A stretch of DNA of 64,000 nt from CBDHHC01 sp965263345 (GTDB taxonomy: Bacteria; Pseudomonadota; Alphaproteobacteria; Rhizobiales; CBDHHC01), in contig CBDHHC010000016.1 in assembly GCA_965263345.1 (NCBI GenBank), positions 62,001 to 126,000 of the forward strand, in the 5' to 3' direction. The notes below the pieces were generated by a model that worked only from the letters and a program-made list of their open reading frames with translations, was not told where the DNA came from and did no database searches. Positions 27,935 through 35,579 of the stretch are shown one piece after another (positions within the stretch are counted from its first letter, which is position 1; each line of letters opens with the position of its first letter). Made by a program: the position numbers and the translations under genes.

Positions 27935-28723
27935 ATGCGTTCATATCTAGAAAAAATTATAACTAATAAAAGATGGGAACACACAATTACATTCTTAATT
28001 GTAGCAAATGCAATTATTTTAGGAATGGAAACCAGCAATGAAATAATGGCCTCAGCAGGTAATATTATTAAATGGCTGGACACAGTATTATTGAAGATTT
28101 TTGTCTTCGAACTTTTAATTCGAATATACGTTCATAGAATACAATTCTTCAAAGACCCTTGGTCAATTTTTGATACTTTTGTTGTTATGATCTCTCTTGT
28201 CCCAACAACAGGCAACCTATCAATAATGCGAGCATTCAGGGTACTTAGAGTTTTGCGACTTATCTCTGCTGTAAAATCTGTCAAAAATGTAGTCAATGGA
28301 CTATTAAGAGCTCTACCAGGAATGGGCTCCATCACTCTTTTACTAATACTTGTATTTTACGTTTTTGCCGTAATGGCAACAATGATGTTCCGAGTCGAAT
28401 TTGAAAGAGAATTTGGAACAATAGGCATATCTGCTTACACCTTATTTCAGATTATGACACTCGATTCATGGTCTGCAATTGTACGACCAATAATGGATGT
28501 ATACCCAATGGCTTGGGCATTTTTTATCACCTTTATTTTGGTAACGAGTTTTACTGTCCTCAACTTGTTCATAGGCATAATAGTTGAGGCCATGCAAAAC
28601 CAAGGATCTGAAAGGACAAAAAAAGTAGAAAAAACAATACACGATAATAATGATGAAATATTAAAAGAGCTCAAAAAACTTCGAGAAGAAATAAAAGAAC
28701 TCAAAACACAAAAAGCAATTTGA
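27935..28723 (+). CDS. Voltage-gated ion channel, BacNav type, with TLDSWS filter
   Basis: This one-domain six-span channel of 262 residues should assemble as a tetramer. S4 carries four arginines at three-residue spacing in RAFRVLRVLRL (about 96-106). The pore helix and filter read FQIMTLDSWSAIVRP (about 180-194), followed by S6 with FTVLNLFIGIIVEAMQN. NavAb has TLESWS and NaChBac a similar Glu; here the key Glu is Asp. The C-terminal 45 residues form a charged helix (DEILKELKKLREEIKELK), the coiled coil that holds BacNav tetramers together. I chose the ATG at 27935, behind TAGGG, over an overlapping GTG at 27926. Confidence 0.88.
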   Translation: MRSYLEKIITNKRWEHTITFLIVANAIILGMETSNEIMASAGNIIKWLDTVLLKIFVFELLIRIYVHRIQFFKDPWSIFDTFVVMISLVPTTGNLSIMRAFRVLRVLRLISAVKSVKNVVNGLLRALPGMGSITLLLILVFYVFAVMATMMFRVEFEREFGTIGISAYTLFQIMTLDSWSAIVRPIMDVYPMAWAFFITFILVTSFTVLNLFIGIIVEAMQNQGSERTKKVEKTIHDNNDEILKELKKLREEIKELKTQKAI

Positions 28724-29002
28724 TATAAGACCTTTTGAACCATTATAATTTTAATAATATAAAAATTAAGGTAAAAAAATAGTAAGTCTCCATAAAATAA
28801 TCATGCTCACATTCTATTGATATGCACATATAGTCTTTTGATAATATATTATTGAGATCATAAAATATATCATGAGCATACAGGTGTAAAAATTAGACTC
28901 GAATAAAAAACAACTGATAAATTTAAGTGATGAATTAGAAAATATTCTCCCAATTTATCTTAAGATACCGATTTTGTAACATAAAAATATACTGGAAAAA
29001 CA
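28724..29002. other. AT-rich gap after the channel gene
   Basis: No gene is seen. The sequence is strongly A/T-biased with short self-complementary runs such as AATAATATATTATT (about 28840-28853). It should hold the promoter of the His-rich gene that follows. Confidence 0.3.
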
Positions 29003-29722
29003 ATGCAGCTTAATGTCCTTAATCTCTCAGATAAACAGCTAAATACAATGTCAAAAGCAGGAGATGAGGTGCTAGAAGCACTCAGAGTATTAGGAAAGGC
29101 TGGGGCAAACACCGTAAGCCGTGTTATTGAACACCATGGTACTTTTTATGAAATGGACCACTACCCTCCAGGTGATGTTTATGATGGGGAGACTGCCTCT
29201 CAATATTACTATCATGCTCATAGACATGATAGTGGTGAGCACGGGCACTTCCATACTTTCATGAGAGCAGATGGCATCCCAAAAGACATGGAACCCTATC
29301 CCTACTCAGGTAAAGGTGAACGTCCATTAGGCGATGAAGCAATATGCCATCTCATTGCAATATCGATGGATCCGGCAGGATTACCACTAGAATTATTTAC
29401 AACAAATAGATGGGTAACTGGTGAAACATTTTACAACGCACAAAATACAATTCAGCTTTTAGAGAAATTTGAAATTGACCATGTCTACCCATGCCTGGGA
29501 ACAAACCACTGGTTAACAGCTATGTTAAAACTCTTTCGACCTCAAATTGAACAATTGTTGTTTCTTCGAGATGAGAAAATAAACGAGTGGCAAAAAAAAT
29601 ATCCAGAGAAAGATGTTTTTGAAGATGAAGATCTTGAGGTTACTTCGGATATAAAGATTGACATAGACTCGCAAATACAACTCATCAATCAAGAAATAGA
29701 GCGCAGGAAAATGAAAGAGTAG
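29003..29722 (+). CDS. His-rich conserved protein, possibly DUF6969-like
   Basis: The function is unknown. The 239-residue soluble protein has a striking histidine cluster, YYYHAHRHDSGEHGHFHTFM (about residues 71-90), that could bind a metal. The region around it (DHYPPGDVYDGETASQ before; PLGDEAICHLIAISMDPAGLP after) looks like a conserved enzyme-like core. The motif recalls proteins annotated as DUF6969, from memory only. The last 50 residues are charged and helical. It has no signal peptide and stands alone between the channel gene and the CxxC-repeat gene. Confidence 0.68.
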   Translation: MQLNVLNLSDKQLNTMSKAGDEVLEALRVLGKAGANTVSRVIEHHGTFYEMDHYPPGDVYDGETASQYYYHAHRHDSGEHGHFHTFMRADGIPKDMEPYPYSGKGERPLGDEAICHLIAISMDPAGLPLELFTTNRWVTGETFYNAQNTIQLLEKFEIDHVYPCLGTNHWLTAMLKLFRPQIEQLLFLRDEKINEWQKKYPEKDVFEDEDLEVTSDIKIDIDSQIQLINQEIERRKMKE

Positions 29723-29745
29723 AACTTTCCGTCTGAAATATGCGA

Positions 29746-29765
29746 AAAAGCATAAATTTGCTTTT
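29746..29765 (+). terminator. Small hairpin after the His-rich gene
   Basis: AAAAGCA (29746-29752) and TGCTTTT (29759-29765) form a 7-base stem with a 6-base loop, 24 bases after the stop. The T run lies within the stem and is followed by AAATAAAC, so termination is possible but weak. Confidence 0.35.
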
Positions 29766-29926
29766 AAATAAACACATTATTGTTATCTTACGTAATTAAA
29801 TCTTTTATTGCATTTAGCTACACATGCTTAAATAATTAATCGTAGCAAGTATACTTGGTTAATCCAATAATCAAGAACTTAATTATGTTAAAATAATTTC
29901 TAAACTTATATATGAGGAAACAAAAA

Positions 29927-30289
29927 ATGAAAAAATCAGCAAAATCTTTACTGAGTTCAGCAGCAGTTCTTCCACTAGCAGTTGGTATTGGTGTTGGTGT
30001 AGCTCAAGCAGATGGCCACGCTAAAAAAGCATGCAGCCCTTGTAAAGCTGTAGAAAAAGTAAAATGTGGACCTTGTGCAGCAAAATGCAATCCATGTGCT
30101 GCTAAGAAATGTGCTCCTTGTGCTGCAAAATGTAACCCTTGCGCTGCTAAGAAATGTGCTCCTTGTGCTGCAAAATGTAACCCTTGCGCTGCTAAGAAAT
30201 GTGGTCCTTGTGCAGCAAAATGTAACCCTTGTGCTGCTAAGAAATGTGCTCCTTGCGCTGCGAAAAATCCATGCGCTGCAAAAAAGTAA
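29927..30289 (+). CDS. Secreted CxxC-repeat protein (probable metal-binding)
   Basis: The product has a signal peptide (hydrophobic run ending VAQADG) and then ten CxxC motifs: CSPC, CGPC and alternating CNPC/CAPC/CGPC. A last lone Cys makes 21 cysteines in about 85 residues. The repeat unit is roughly CAPCAAKCNPCAAKK, 15 residues or 45 bases, about four copies, visible as DNA repeats at 30060-30285. The ATG at 29927 is chosen over 29912 because GAGGAA lies between them. Such Cys-rich exported repeats are likely to bind copper, zinc or another soft metal, or to be modified (inference). No metal transporter or MNIO enzyme gene is adjacent. Confidence 0.78.
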   Translation: MKKSAKSLLSSAAVLPLAVGIGVGVAQADGHAKKACSPCKAVEKVKCGPCAAKCNPCAAKKCAPCAAKCNPCAAKKCAPCAAKCNPCAAKKCGPCAAKCNPCAAKKCAPCAAKNPCAAKK

Positions 30290-30322
30290 TGAAATCTCTG
30301 CTTAGTAAGTAGTGACTTATTT

Positions 30323-30358
30323 CAGTTGAGCAATGAACGAAATTCATTTGCTCAACTG
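30323..30358. terminator. Bidirectional hairpin between convergent genes
   Basis: CAGTTGAGCAA-TGAA and its complement (one bulged base) form an 11+4 base stem around a short loop. It lies between the CxxC-repeat gene and the convergent XRE regulator, five bases from the regulator's stop. The plus side runs into TTCTCT. Confidence 0.6.
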
Positions 30359-30362
30359 TTCT

Positions 30363-30584
30363 CTAAGATCGTTTGATAATACTCTCGCCATCAAAATCCC
30401 CAACATCATTTTGAAGTGCCCAACAAGATAACCTAATATACTTTGGAATTGTAATAGGTTTACCGTCACGCTCCCCCTTCTCATAATATTGAATAATTCT
30501 CTTCTTAAGACCTAATAAATCTGCTGCCTCAGATTGTTTTAAGCTCATAGATTTGCGCCAAGATTTGAACTGTTTAGGGCTCAT
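30363..30584 (-). CDS. Small XRE-type helix-turn-helix regulator
   Basis: The 73-residue protein is essentially one Cro/C1-type HTH: FKSWRKSMSLKQSEAADLLG (about 6-25) gives helices 1-2, and KKRIIQYYEKGERDGKPI gives the recognition helix and turn. The tail is short. Stand-alone HTH proteins of this size are common in alphaproteobacteria, with targets unknown. It is convergent with the CxxC-repeat gene and could regulate neighbours. The pattern does not suggest a toxin-antitoxin pair, because no partner gene is adjacent. Confidence 0.78.
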   Translation of the reverse strand: MSPKQFKSWRKSMSLKQSEAADLLGLKKRIIQYYEKGERDGKPITIPKYIRLSCWALQNDVGDFDGESIIKRS

Positions 30585-30769
30585 TTGTCAGACTTCATTG
30601 TTATTTTAATTAGGAAAAAAATGTCATTACCACTAAATTTAGACAAGTGTAAATCAGTGTTTTACAATTTCCCCTTGCATTTTATGCACATTGTGCGTAT
30701 ACAGTAATTTAATCTTATATTGTGCTTAATATTTATAATATTTTCCATACTAATAAAAAGGTTACTCTA

Positions 30770-30907
30770 ATGTCTTTAAAATATATGAACTTATGCAGAT
30801 CAAACTTAGGTCAAAACCAGGTAGATATCTGTAAATTTGCCAATACTTATTGCTGGTGGCAAAACATAGCTAGAAAATTATCATTCAACTTTACAAAGTC
30901 TAAATAA
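30770..30907 (+). CDS. Possible small ORF, unknown
   Basis: From the ATG at 30770 (AAAAAGG about eight bases upstream) a 45-residue product with CKFANTYCWWQN in the middle could be made. It has no recognisable family, and composition does not clearly separate it from chance. The longer frame starts with a TTG-type codon at 30722. Its stop is next to the end of a decayed gene on the other strand. Confidence 0.22.
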   Translation: MSLKYMNLCRSNLGQNQVDICKFANTYCWWQNIARKLSFNFTKSK

Positions 30908-30914
30908 TCGCATT

Positions 30915-31228
30915 TTAGCGTACACAATTCATGCAAAATAAAGTTGATGGATTAACTTTTAAACGATTCTCGTAAATTTCATTGCCACATTGATCGCAAT
31001 ATCCATATTCATAGATTTCGATGCGTTTCAAATCATCCTTAATATGATATATTTCAAACTTTCGATGTCGTTAGCTAGCTGCAGCCAAAGCCTTTTCATG
31101 CATTGCGTCTAGTTTATATATACGACCCTATATTTGTTAATCCAGAATAATATCATCAGGAGAGGTTGAGTAGTTTCTTTTCTTGTCTGCAGTTCGTTAA
31201 AACGCTTGATAAGAAGCTTACGATACAC
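30915..31228 (-). pseudogene. Decayed DksA/TraR-type zinc-finger gene
   Basis: The minus strand encodes a recognisable DksA/TraR small protein spread over several frames: YRKLLIKRFNELQTRKETTQ, then GRIYKLDAMHEKALAAAS, then LANDIESLKYII, then DDLKRIEIYEYGYCDQCGNE and NPSTLFCMNCVR ending at 30915. The C4 zinc finger (CDQC...CMNC) is intact, but at least two frameshifts and in-frame stops break the upstream part. The overall length of about 104 codons matches intact short family members. DksA-like proteins bind RNA polymerase; this copy can no longer do so. A sequencing error is unlikely to explain several lesions. Confidence 0.75.
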
Positions 31229-31541
31229 ATAACACCCATGTGTCTTAGCCCATACTTCCAAAGCATATTACATTAAAGTTTTAATAGTTAACACATCGTA
31301 TTCACAACATACACAATAAAAATTGCCAAGAGCGACTTAAGTATACACCATTCTATTTGAAGTAAAAGAATAGACAACCTGCTCGTTTGTAACCTAACTG
31401 ATGAATTACAAATTGTTATTTTGTAAAAACAATAAGTTATTTAAAGAAAACAATATTAGAAAATCCCCTCTTGAGCACATTAAGAATATATCATATAAAA
31501 CAATAGGTTGAAAACTATACACACAACAAAATAGTATTTCG
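31229..31541. other. Gap upstream of nnrU
   Basis: I see no gene, tRNA or strong hairpin. The stretch is AT-rich and lies between the decayed zinc-finger gene and nnrU; the last part should hold the promoter of nnrU-panB. Confidence 0.3.
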
Positions 31542-31568
31542 GTGTTAAAAATTGAAAGAACTTTAAAA

Positions 31569-32153
31569 ATGACTGTTTTATGGGCTGGATTATTAGTTTT
31601 TTTGGGTGTTCATGCGCTTCCAATCAGACAAACGTTGAAAGAAAAGATCGAAGCAAGCCTTGGAGATAATGTATATAAAATACTTTTCTCTCTAATATCT
31701 GTAATTGGATTGGTTTTAATTATTTACGGATACGGGATAGCAAGAGATAACCCATCAGAATATGACCCTATATACACGCCACCAACATTTCTTCGACATA
31801 TAGCTCTACTATTAATGTTAATTGCGTTCATTTCTTTTGTAGCGACTTACATTCCGAGTAAAATAAAACAAAAACTTAAAAACCCAATGCTTATTTCCAT
31901 TAAAGTGTGGGCATTGGCGCATCTTCTAGCAAATGGTAATTTGGCAGATGTAATCTTATTTGGGTGTTTTTTAGTATGGGCTGTTATTGCGGTAATATCC
32001 GCTAAAAAAAGACAGAAACAAAAGTCAGTAGATGTTCCTCAAATCACACCTATATATAATGATATACTTGTAATTTTACTTGGCACGGGAATATATATCT
32101 TATTTGCATTATGGTTACATGAAAGATTAATTGGCGTCGCACCTATATCTTAA
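31569..32153 (+). CDS. NnrU-family membrane protein
   Basis: NnrU was named from denitrification clusters in rhodobacters, but the family is widespread and its reaction is unknown. The 194-residue product has about five to six membrane spans, with the family-typical LWAGLLVFLGVHALPI start and VWALAHLLANGNLADVILFG (about 120-139), which holds a His and Asn likely to face the membrane. I chose the ATG at 31569 (GAAAG upstream) over a GTG at 31542. It is followed after 13 bases by panB. No nitrite or nitric oxide reductase gene is nearby. Confidence 0.83.
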   Translation: MTVLWAGLLVFLGVHALPIRQTLKEKIEASLGDNVYKILFSLISVIGLVLIIYGYGIARDNPSEYDPIYTPPTFLRHIALLLMLIAFISFVATYIPSKIKQKLKNPMLISIKVWALAHLLANGNLADVILFGCFLVWAVIAVISAKKRQKQKSVDVPQITPIYNDILVILLGTGIYILFALWLHERLIGVAPIS

Positions 32154-32166
32154 GAGGAAAGCACAT

Positions 32167-33015
32167 TTGTCCAAACATGAAATAAAATCACGCATAACAG
32201 CTCCTGATATAATGAAACGCAAAGGAACAACACCAATTGTCTCTTTAACAGCGTATCATGCACATACAGCAAATATCATTGATCCATATGTTGACTTTAT
32301 GCTGGTTGGGGACTCTCTTGGCATGGTCATGCATGGATATGAAACAACAGTTCCTGTCCCGCTAGATCTAATGATCATGCATGGAGCAGCAGTTGTAAGA
32401 GGATCTCAAAAAGCCCTCGTTGTTATTGACTTACCATTTGGTTCTTATGAAGAAAGCCCTCAAATAGCCTTTCGTAATGCCGCAAGAGTTATGAAAGAAA
32501 CAGGGTGCGGAGCTATAAAACTTGAAGGTGGGCAATATATGGCGGAGACTATCCACTATTTAACAGATAGAGGGATCCCTGTCATGGCACATATTGGCTT
32601 AACGCCGCAATCTGTAAACACAATCGGAGGCTTTAAAACACAAGGACGTGAAAATCATCAATGGGCAGCAATAGAAGCAGATGCCAAAGCGATAACGGAA
32701 GCAGGAGCATTTGCTGTTGTTGTAGAGGGTGTCGCTGAAATCTTAGCAGCAAAACTTACTAAACAAATTTCCATACCTACAATAGGAATTGGAGCCTCTA
32801 AAGAATGTGACGGTCAAATACTCGTACTTGAAGATATGCTTGGCTTAAATTCAAAAGTACCAAAATTTGTGAAAGAATTTGGAAAAGTAGGTGAAGCAAT
32901 TCGTACTGCGGTTCAAAGTTACTCTGAAGACGTCCGAAATAGACAATTTCCAGAACAACATCATACCTATTCTATGAAAAACAATCCAGAAAACAAAAAA
33001 GCAAATAATGAATAG
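32167..33015 (+). CDS. panB: Ketopantoate hydroxymethyltransferase
   Basis: PanB makes ketopantoate for pantothenate and CoA synthesis from 2-oxoisovalerate and methylene-THF. Landmarks are ITAPDIMKRKG, VSLTAYHAHTANII, MLVGDSLGMVMHGYETT with the metal-binding Asp, AVKLEGG-like AIKLEGGQ, AHIGLTPQS and GIGASKECDGQILVLEDMLG. The start is probably the TTG at 32167, behind AGAGGA and just after nnrU; an upstream ATG would overlap nnrU by 23 bases. The C-terminal 20 residues are an unusual Asn/Lys-rich tail. panC is not in the window. Confidence 0.93.
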   Translation: MSKHEIKSRITAPDIMKRKGTTPIVSLTAYHAHTANIIDPYVDFMLVGDSLGMVMHGYETTVPVPLDLMIMHGAAVVRGSQKALVVIDLPFGSYEESPQIAFRNAARVMKETGCGAIKLEGGQYMAETIHYLTDRGIPVMAHIGLTPQSVNTIGGFKTQGRENHQWAAIEADAKAITEAGAFAVVVEGVAEILAAKLTKQISIPTIGIGASKECDGQILVLEDMLGLNSKVPKFVKEFGKVGEAIRTAVQSYSEDVRNRQFPEQHHTYSMKNNPENKKANNE

Positions 33016-33253
33016 AATAGTATGTTAGGCCATTAATTTTTAATTTAATATGGAATGCATTTTTTATACATATTACTTGTATTGACAGATATCTAACATA
33101 AATAAGGGTTTAAAGCCAACAGACGGCTTGCACATTGTGTTTAAGCTCTATACAAGAAAATTGAAAAAACTATAACTTTCATGTATTGAGCGTTGTATTA
33201 GCTCTGTATAGAATCATAATAAAACTAAATTCAAACTTTATTGGCAAGTAAAC

Positions 33254-33964
33254 ATGACTGATGAAGATATTTTCCGCGAAGTCGAAGAAGACCTGCGTAG
33301 AGAACAACTCAAGGCTTATTGGGACAAATTTGGAACATATGTTATAGCAACTGCAGTAGCGATTGTTGTTGCTGTAGCTGGATATAAAGGATGGACGTCA
33401 TGGGTAGAAAGACAAGCAGCTGATGCTGGTACGCAATTCGTTCATGCCCAAAAACTCGTTGATGATGGAAAAACTGACGAAGCTGGCCAAGCCTTTGCAA
33501 GGTTAATTAATGAAGCCCCCAATGGATATAGAATTTTATCCAAATTTCAACTTGCCTCAACGAAAGTTTCACAGGGAAAAGTTGACGAAGCTGTAAATAT
33601 ATATGACCAGTTAGCAAAAAGCGGTGATCTGGACCCTGTTTTGGAAGGATTTGCTAAAATTCAAGCTGCCATGCTTGTTGTAGATAACGCCAAACAATCA
33701 GACATAATAAACCGTCTAAGCCAAATGACAGCAACAAATAACTACTGGCGCCATTCTGCTCGTGAAATACTAGGACTTTCAGCATATAAAGCAGAAAACT
33801 ATGAAGAAGCACGTGGATACTATGATGCAATAATAAGCGATGAAAAAGTTCCATTTCAATTAAAATCACGTGCAGAAATGATGCTAAAACTTCTAAACAG
33901 TAAGCTTAAGGTTTCACAGACAACCCAAAAACCTGAAAATCTAAAAAAAGACACAGTAAAATAG
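33254..33964 (+). CDS. YfgM-like TPR membrane protein
   Basis: The 236-residue product has a cytosolic acidic start (TDEDIFREVEEDLRREQLK), one membrane span at about residues 28-46 (VIATAVAIVVAVAGYKGW) and a periplasmic region with TPR-like helices: GKTDEAGQAFARLI, GKVDEAVNIYDQLAKSG and ENYEEARGYYDAII. This matches the YfgM/DUF2133-type proteins that assist SecYEG with periplasmic chaperones (established in E. coli). It directly precedes bamB and der, the usual alphaproteobacterial order. Confidence 0.82.
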   Translation: MTDEDIFREVEEDLRREQLKAYWDKFGTYVIATAVAIVVAVAGYKGWTSWVERQAADAGTQFVHAQKLVDDGKTDEAGQAFARLINEAPNGYRILSKFQLASTKVSQGKVDEAVNIYDQLAKSGDLDPVLEGFAKIQAAMLVVDNAKQSDIINRLSQMTATNNYWRHSAREILGLSAYKAENYEEARGYYDAIISDEKVPFQLKSRAEMMLKLLNSKLKVSQTTQKPENLKKDTVK

Positions 33965-34041
33965 AAAACATATAAAATTATTAATAGTTTTCAGAAGACT
34001 TGAGTGACTTATAATACTTAAGCATCGAGACAGTCGAATTC

Positions 34042-34071
34042 TTGCCAAATCCTTCCTTTAGGATTTGGCAA
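34042..34071. terminator. Hairpin between the TPR gene and bamB
   Basis: TTGCCAAATCCT (34042-34053) and AGGATTTGGCAA (34060-34071) give a 12-base perfect stem with a 6-base loop, about 35 bases before the bamB start. No T run follows. It may partly terminate the upstream transcript or mark the 5' leader of bamB. Confidence 0.45.
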
Positions 34072-34104
34072 AAGAATATAAAGATTTAGATGGCAGGAAA
34101 ATTT

Positions 34105-35439
34105 ATGACTATAGGACAAAACAAAACTCTCAAATGTACAACTATATACATTATAGGGATTTTGCTATTGAGCCTGGCAGGTTGCTCAGGTGTACCTAAA
34201 CTATCTAGTTTAAATCCATTTGAAAAAAAAGAAAATAAGCTTCCAGGGACACGAATTGCAGTAATTGGTGCTCAAGGTGGGGCTTCTGGATTATCAACAA
34301 CAGCCTCAAAACCGTCTATTCCTGCTGCAGTCGTCAACTCATCATGGTCACAACCCGGTGGTGCTCCCAGTAATTCACTAGGAAATTTGTCATTTAATGG
34401 AAGTTTAAAAACAATATGGAGTTCAGACTCTGGTGAGGGTTCGAGCAGTGATGGTCATTTAACATCCAGTCCATTAGTGTTGAATGGAAAAATTTACACA
34501 CTGGATGCTGAAGGACAAATTAGATCCTTTTCATCAGGCTCAGGAAAACAAATCTGGAAAGTTAGCACAACACCTGAAAATGAAGATGAAAGCGAAGGTT
34601 ACGGAGGAGGACTTGCTTTCAACCAAGGCCGACTATTCGCTGCAACAGGTTATGGCAATGTTGTTGCTTTAAATCCTGCAAATGGTAAAATCTTATGGAC
34701 TAAGAAGCTGGGAGTACCTGTTCGAAGCTCTCCAACAGCTGCGCAAGACAGAGTTTTTGTTGTGACAACCGAAGGTAAATTATTTTGCCTATCAGCCGTT
34801 GATGGCGCAGAACTCTGGACTTTCAGAGGTCTTCCAGAAAATGCTTCGCTCTTGAGCAATACAAGTCCGGCTATCTCAGGAAATATTGCAGTTGTTCCGT
34901 TCGCTTCTGGTGAGCTTGGCGCATATAAGGTAAGCGATGGGAAACCTGTTTGGAGCGAATCACTAGTTCGTCGCCGTAGAGGAACAACCCTATCCGCCTT
35001 CAATACCGTATCAAGTCCCTCTGTTTCTGGAGACCTGGTTTTTGCAGTAAGTCATTCTGGAAAAATGATAGCTGCTAAAAAGAATTCTGGTGAACGAATA
35101 TGGACGCAAAATATTGCCAGCAACCAAAAACCTTATGCAGCAGGAAACACTGTATTTATTATCAATACATCTGGTAGCTTATTAGCGCTTAGCACAACAG
35201 ATGGTAAAGCACGCTGGACAAGAGATTTACCAAAAAGCGGAACATGGAGTGGACCAGTTTTAGCTGGAAGTCGTCTTTGGGCCGTATCTTCTAAAGGTTT
35301 AGTGGTTGGCGTTAACGCACTAACAGGTCAAATTGATAAACAAAGAGACCTGGATACACGTGTTTATATTCCTCCAATAGTTGCCCAAAACAAAATGTAT
35401 ATATATACAGACCGAGCAAGACTTATAGCTCTAAACTAA
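34105..35439 (+). CDS. bamB: BamB-like outer-membrane assembly lipoprotein
   Basis: The product is a lipoprotein (lipobox LSLAGC at about residues 19-24) with an eight-bladed PQQ-type beta-propeller. Repeated Gly-x-x-x-W motifs are visible: SGKQIWKVSTT, NGKILWTKKLG, DGAELWTFRG, DGKPVWSESL, SGERIWTQNI and DGKARWTRDL. BamB helps the BAM complex insert outer-membrane proteins; it is not an enzyme. I prefer the ATG at 34105, with AGGA just upstream, over 34090. The order TPR-bamB-der supports the assignment. The 60 residues after the lipobox are Ser/Gly-rich and probably a linker. Confidence 0.88.
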   Translation: MTIGQNKTLKCTTIYIIGILLLSLAGCSGVPKLSSLNPFEKKENKLPGTRIAVIGAQGGASGLSTTASKPSIPAAVVNSSWSQPGGAPSNSLGNLSFNGSLKTIWSSDSGEGSSSDGHLTSSPLVLNGKIYTLDAEGQIRSFSSGSGKQIWKVSTTPENEDESEGYGGGLAFNQGRLFAATGYGNVVALNPANGKILWTKKLGVPVRSSPTAAQDRVFVVTTEGKLFCLSAVDGAELWTFRGLPENASLLSNTSPAISGNIAVVPFASGELGAYKVSDGKPVWSESLVRRRRGTTLSAFNTVSSPSVSGDLVFAVSHSGKMIAAKKNSGERIWTQNIASNQKPYAAGNTVFIINTSGSLLALSTTDGKARWTRDLPKSGTWSGPVLAGSRLWAVSSKGLVVGVNALTGQIDKQRDLDTRVYIPPIVAQNKMYIYTDRARLIALN

Positions 35440-35579
35440 ACAACCTTAAGCTCATGCAAGCTTAGCTAAAACAAAATTTACTATGAAAAGTGTTTTTTGG
35501 GTGTTAAGTCATCAATCTTAATACAATTTTCGCTAGGTTTCTATCAAACTGTTGGACTTAGCTATCCTGGAACTTTTCT

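Noticed and set aside
30060..30285. 45-base tandem repeats considered as a CRISPR-like array
   Set aside because: The units are contiguous and encode the CxxC protein in frame; there are no spacers.
33083..33110. TTGACA as a promoter upstream of the TPR gene
   Set aside because: No acceptable -10 element at 16-18 bases.
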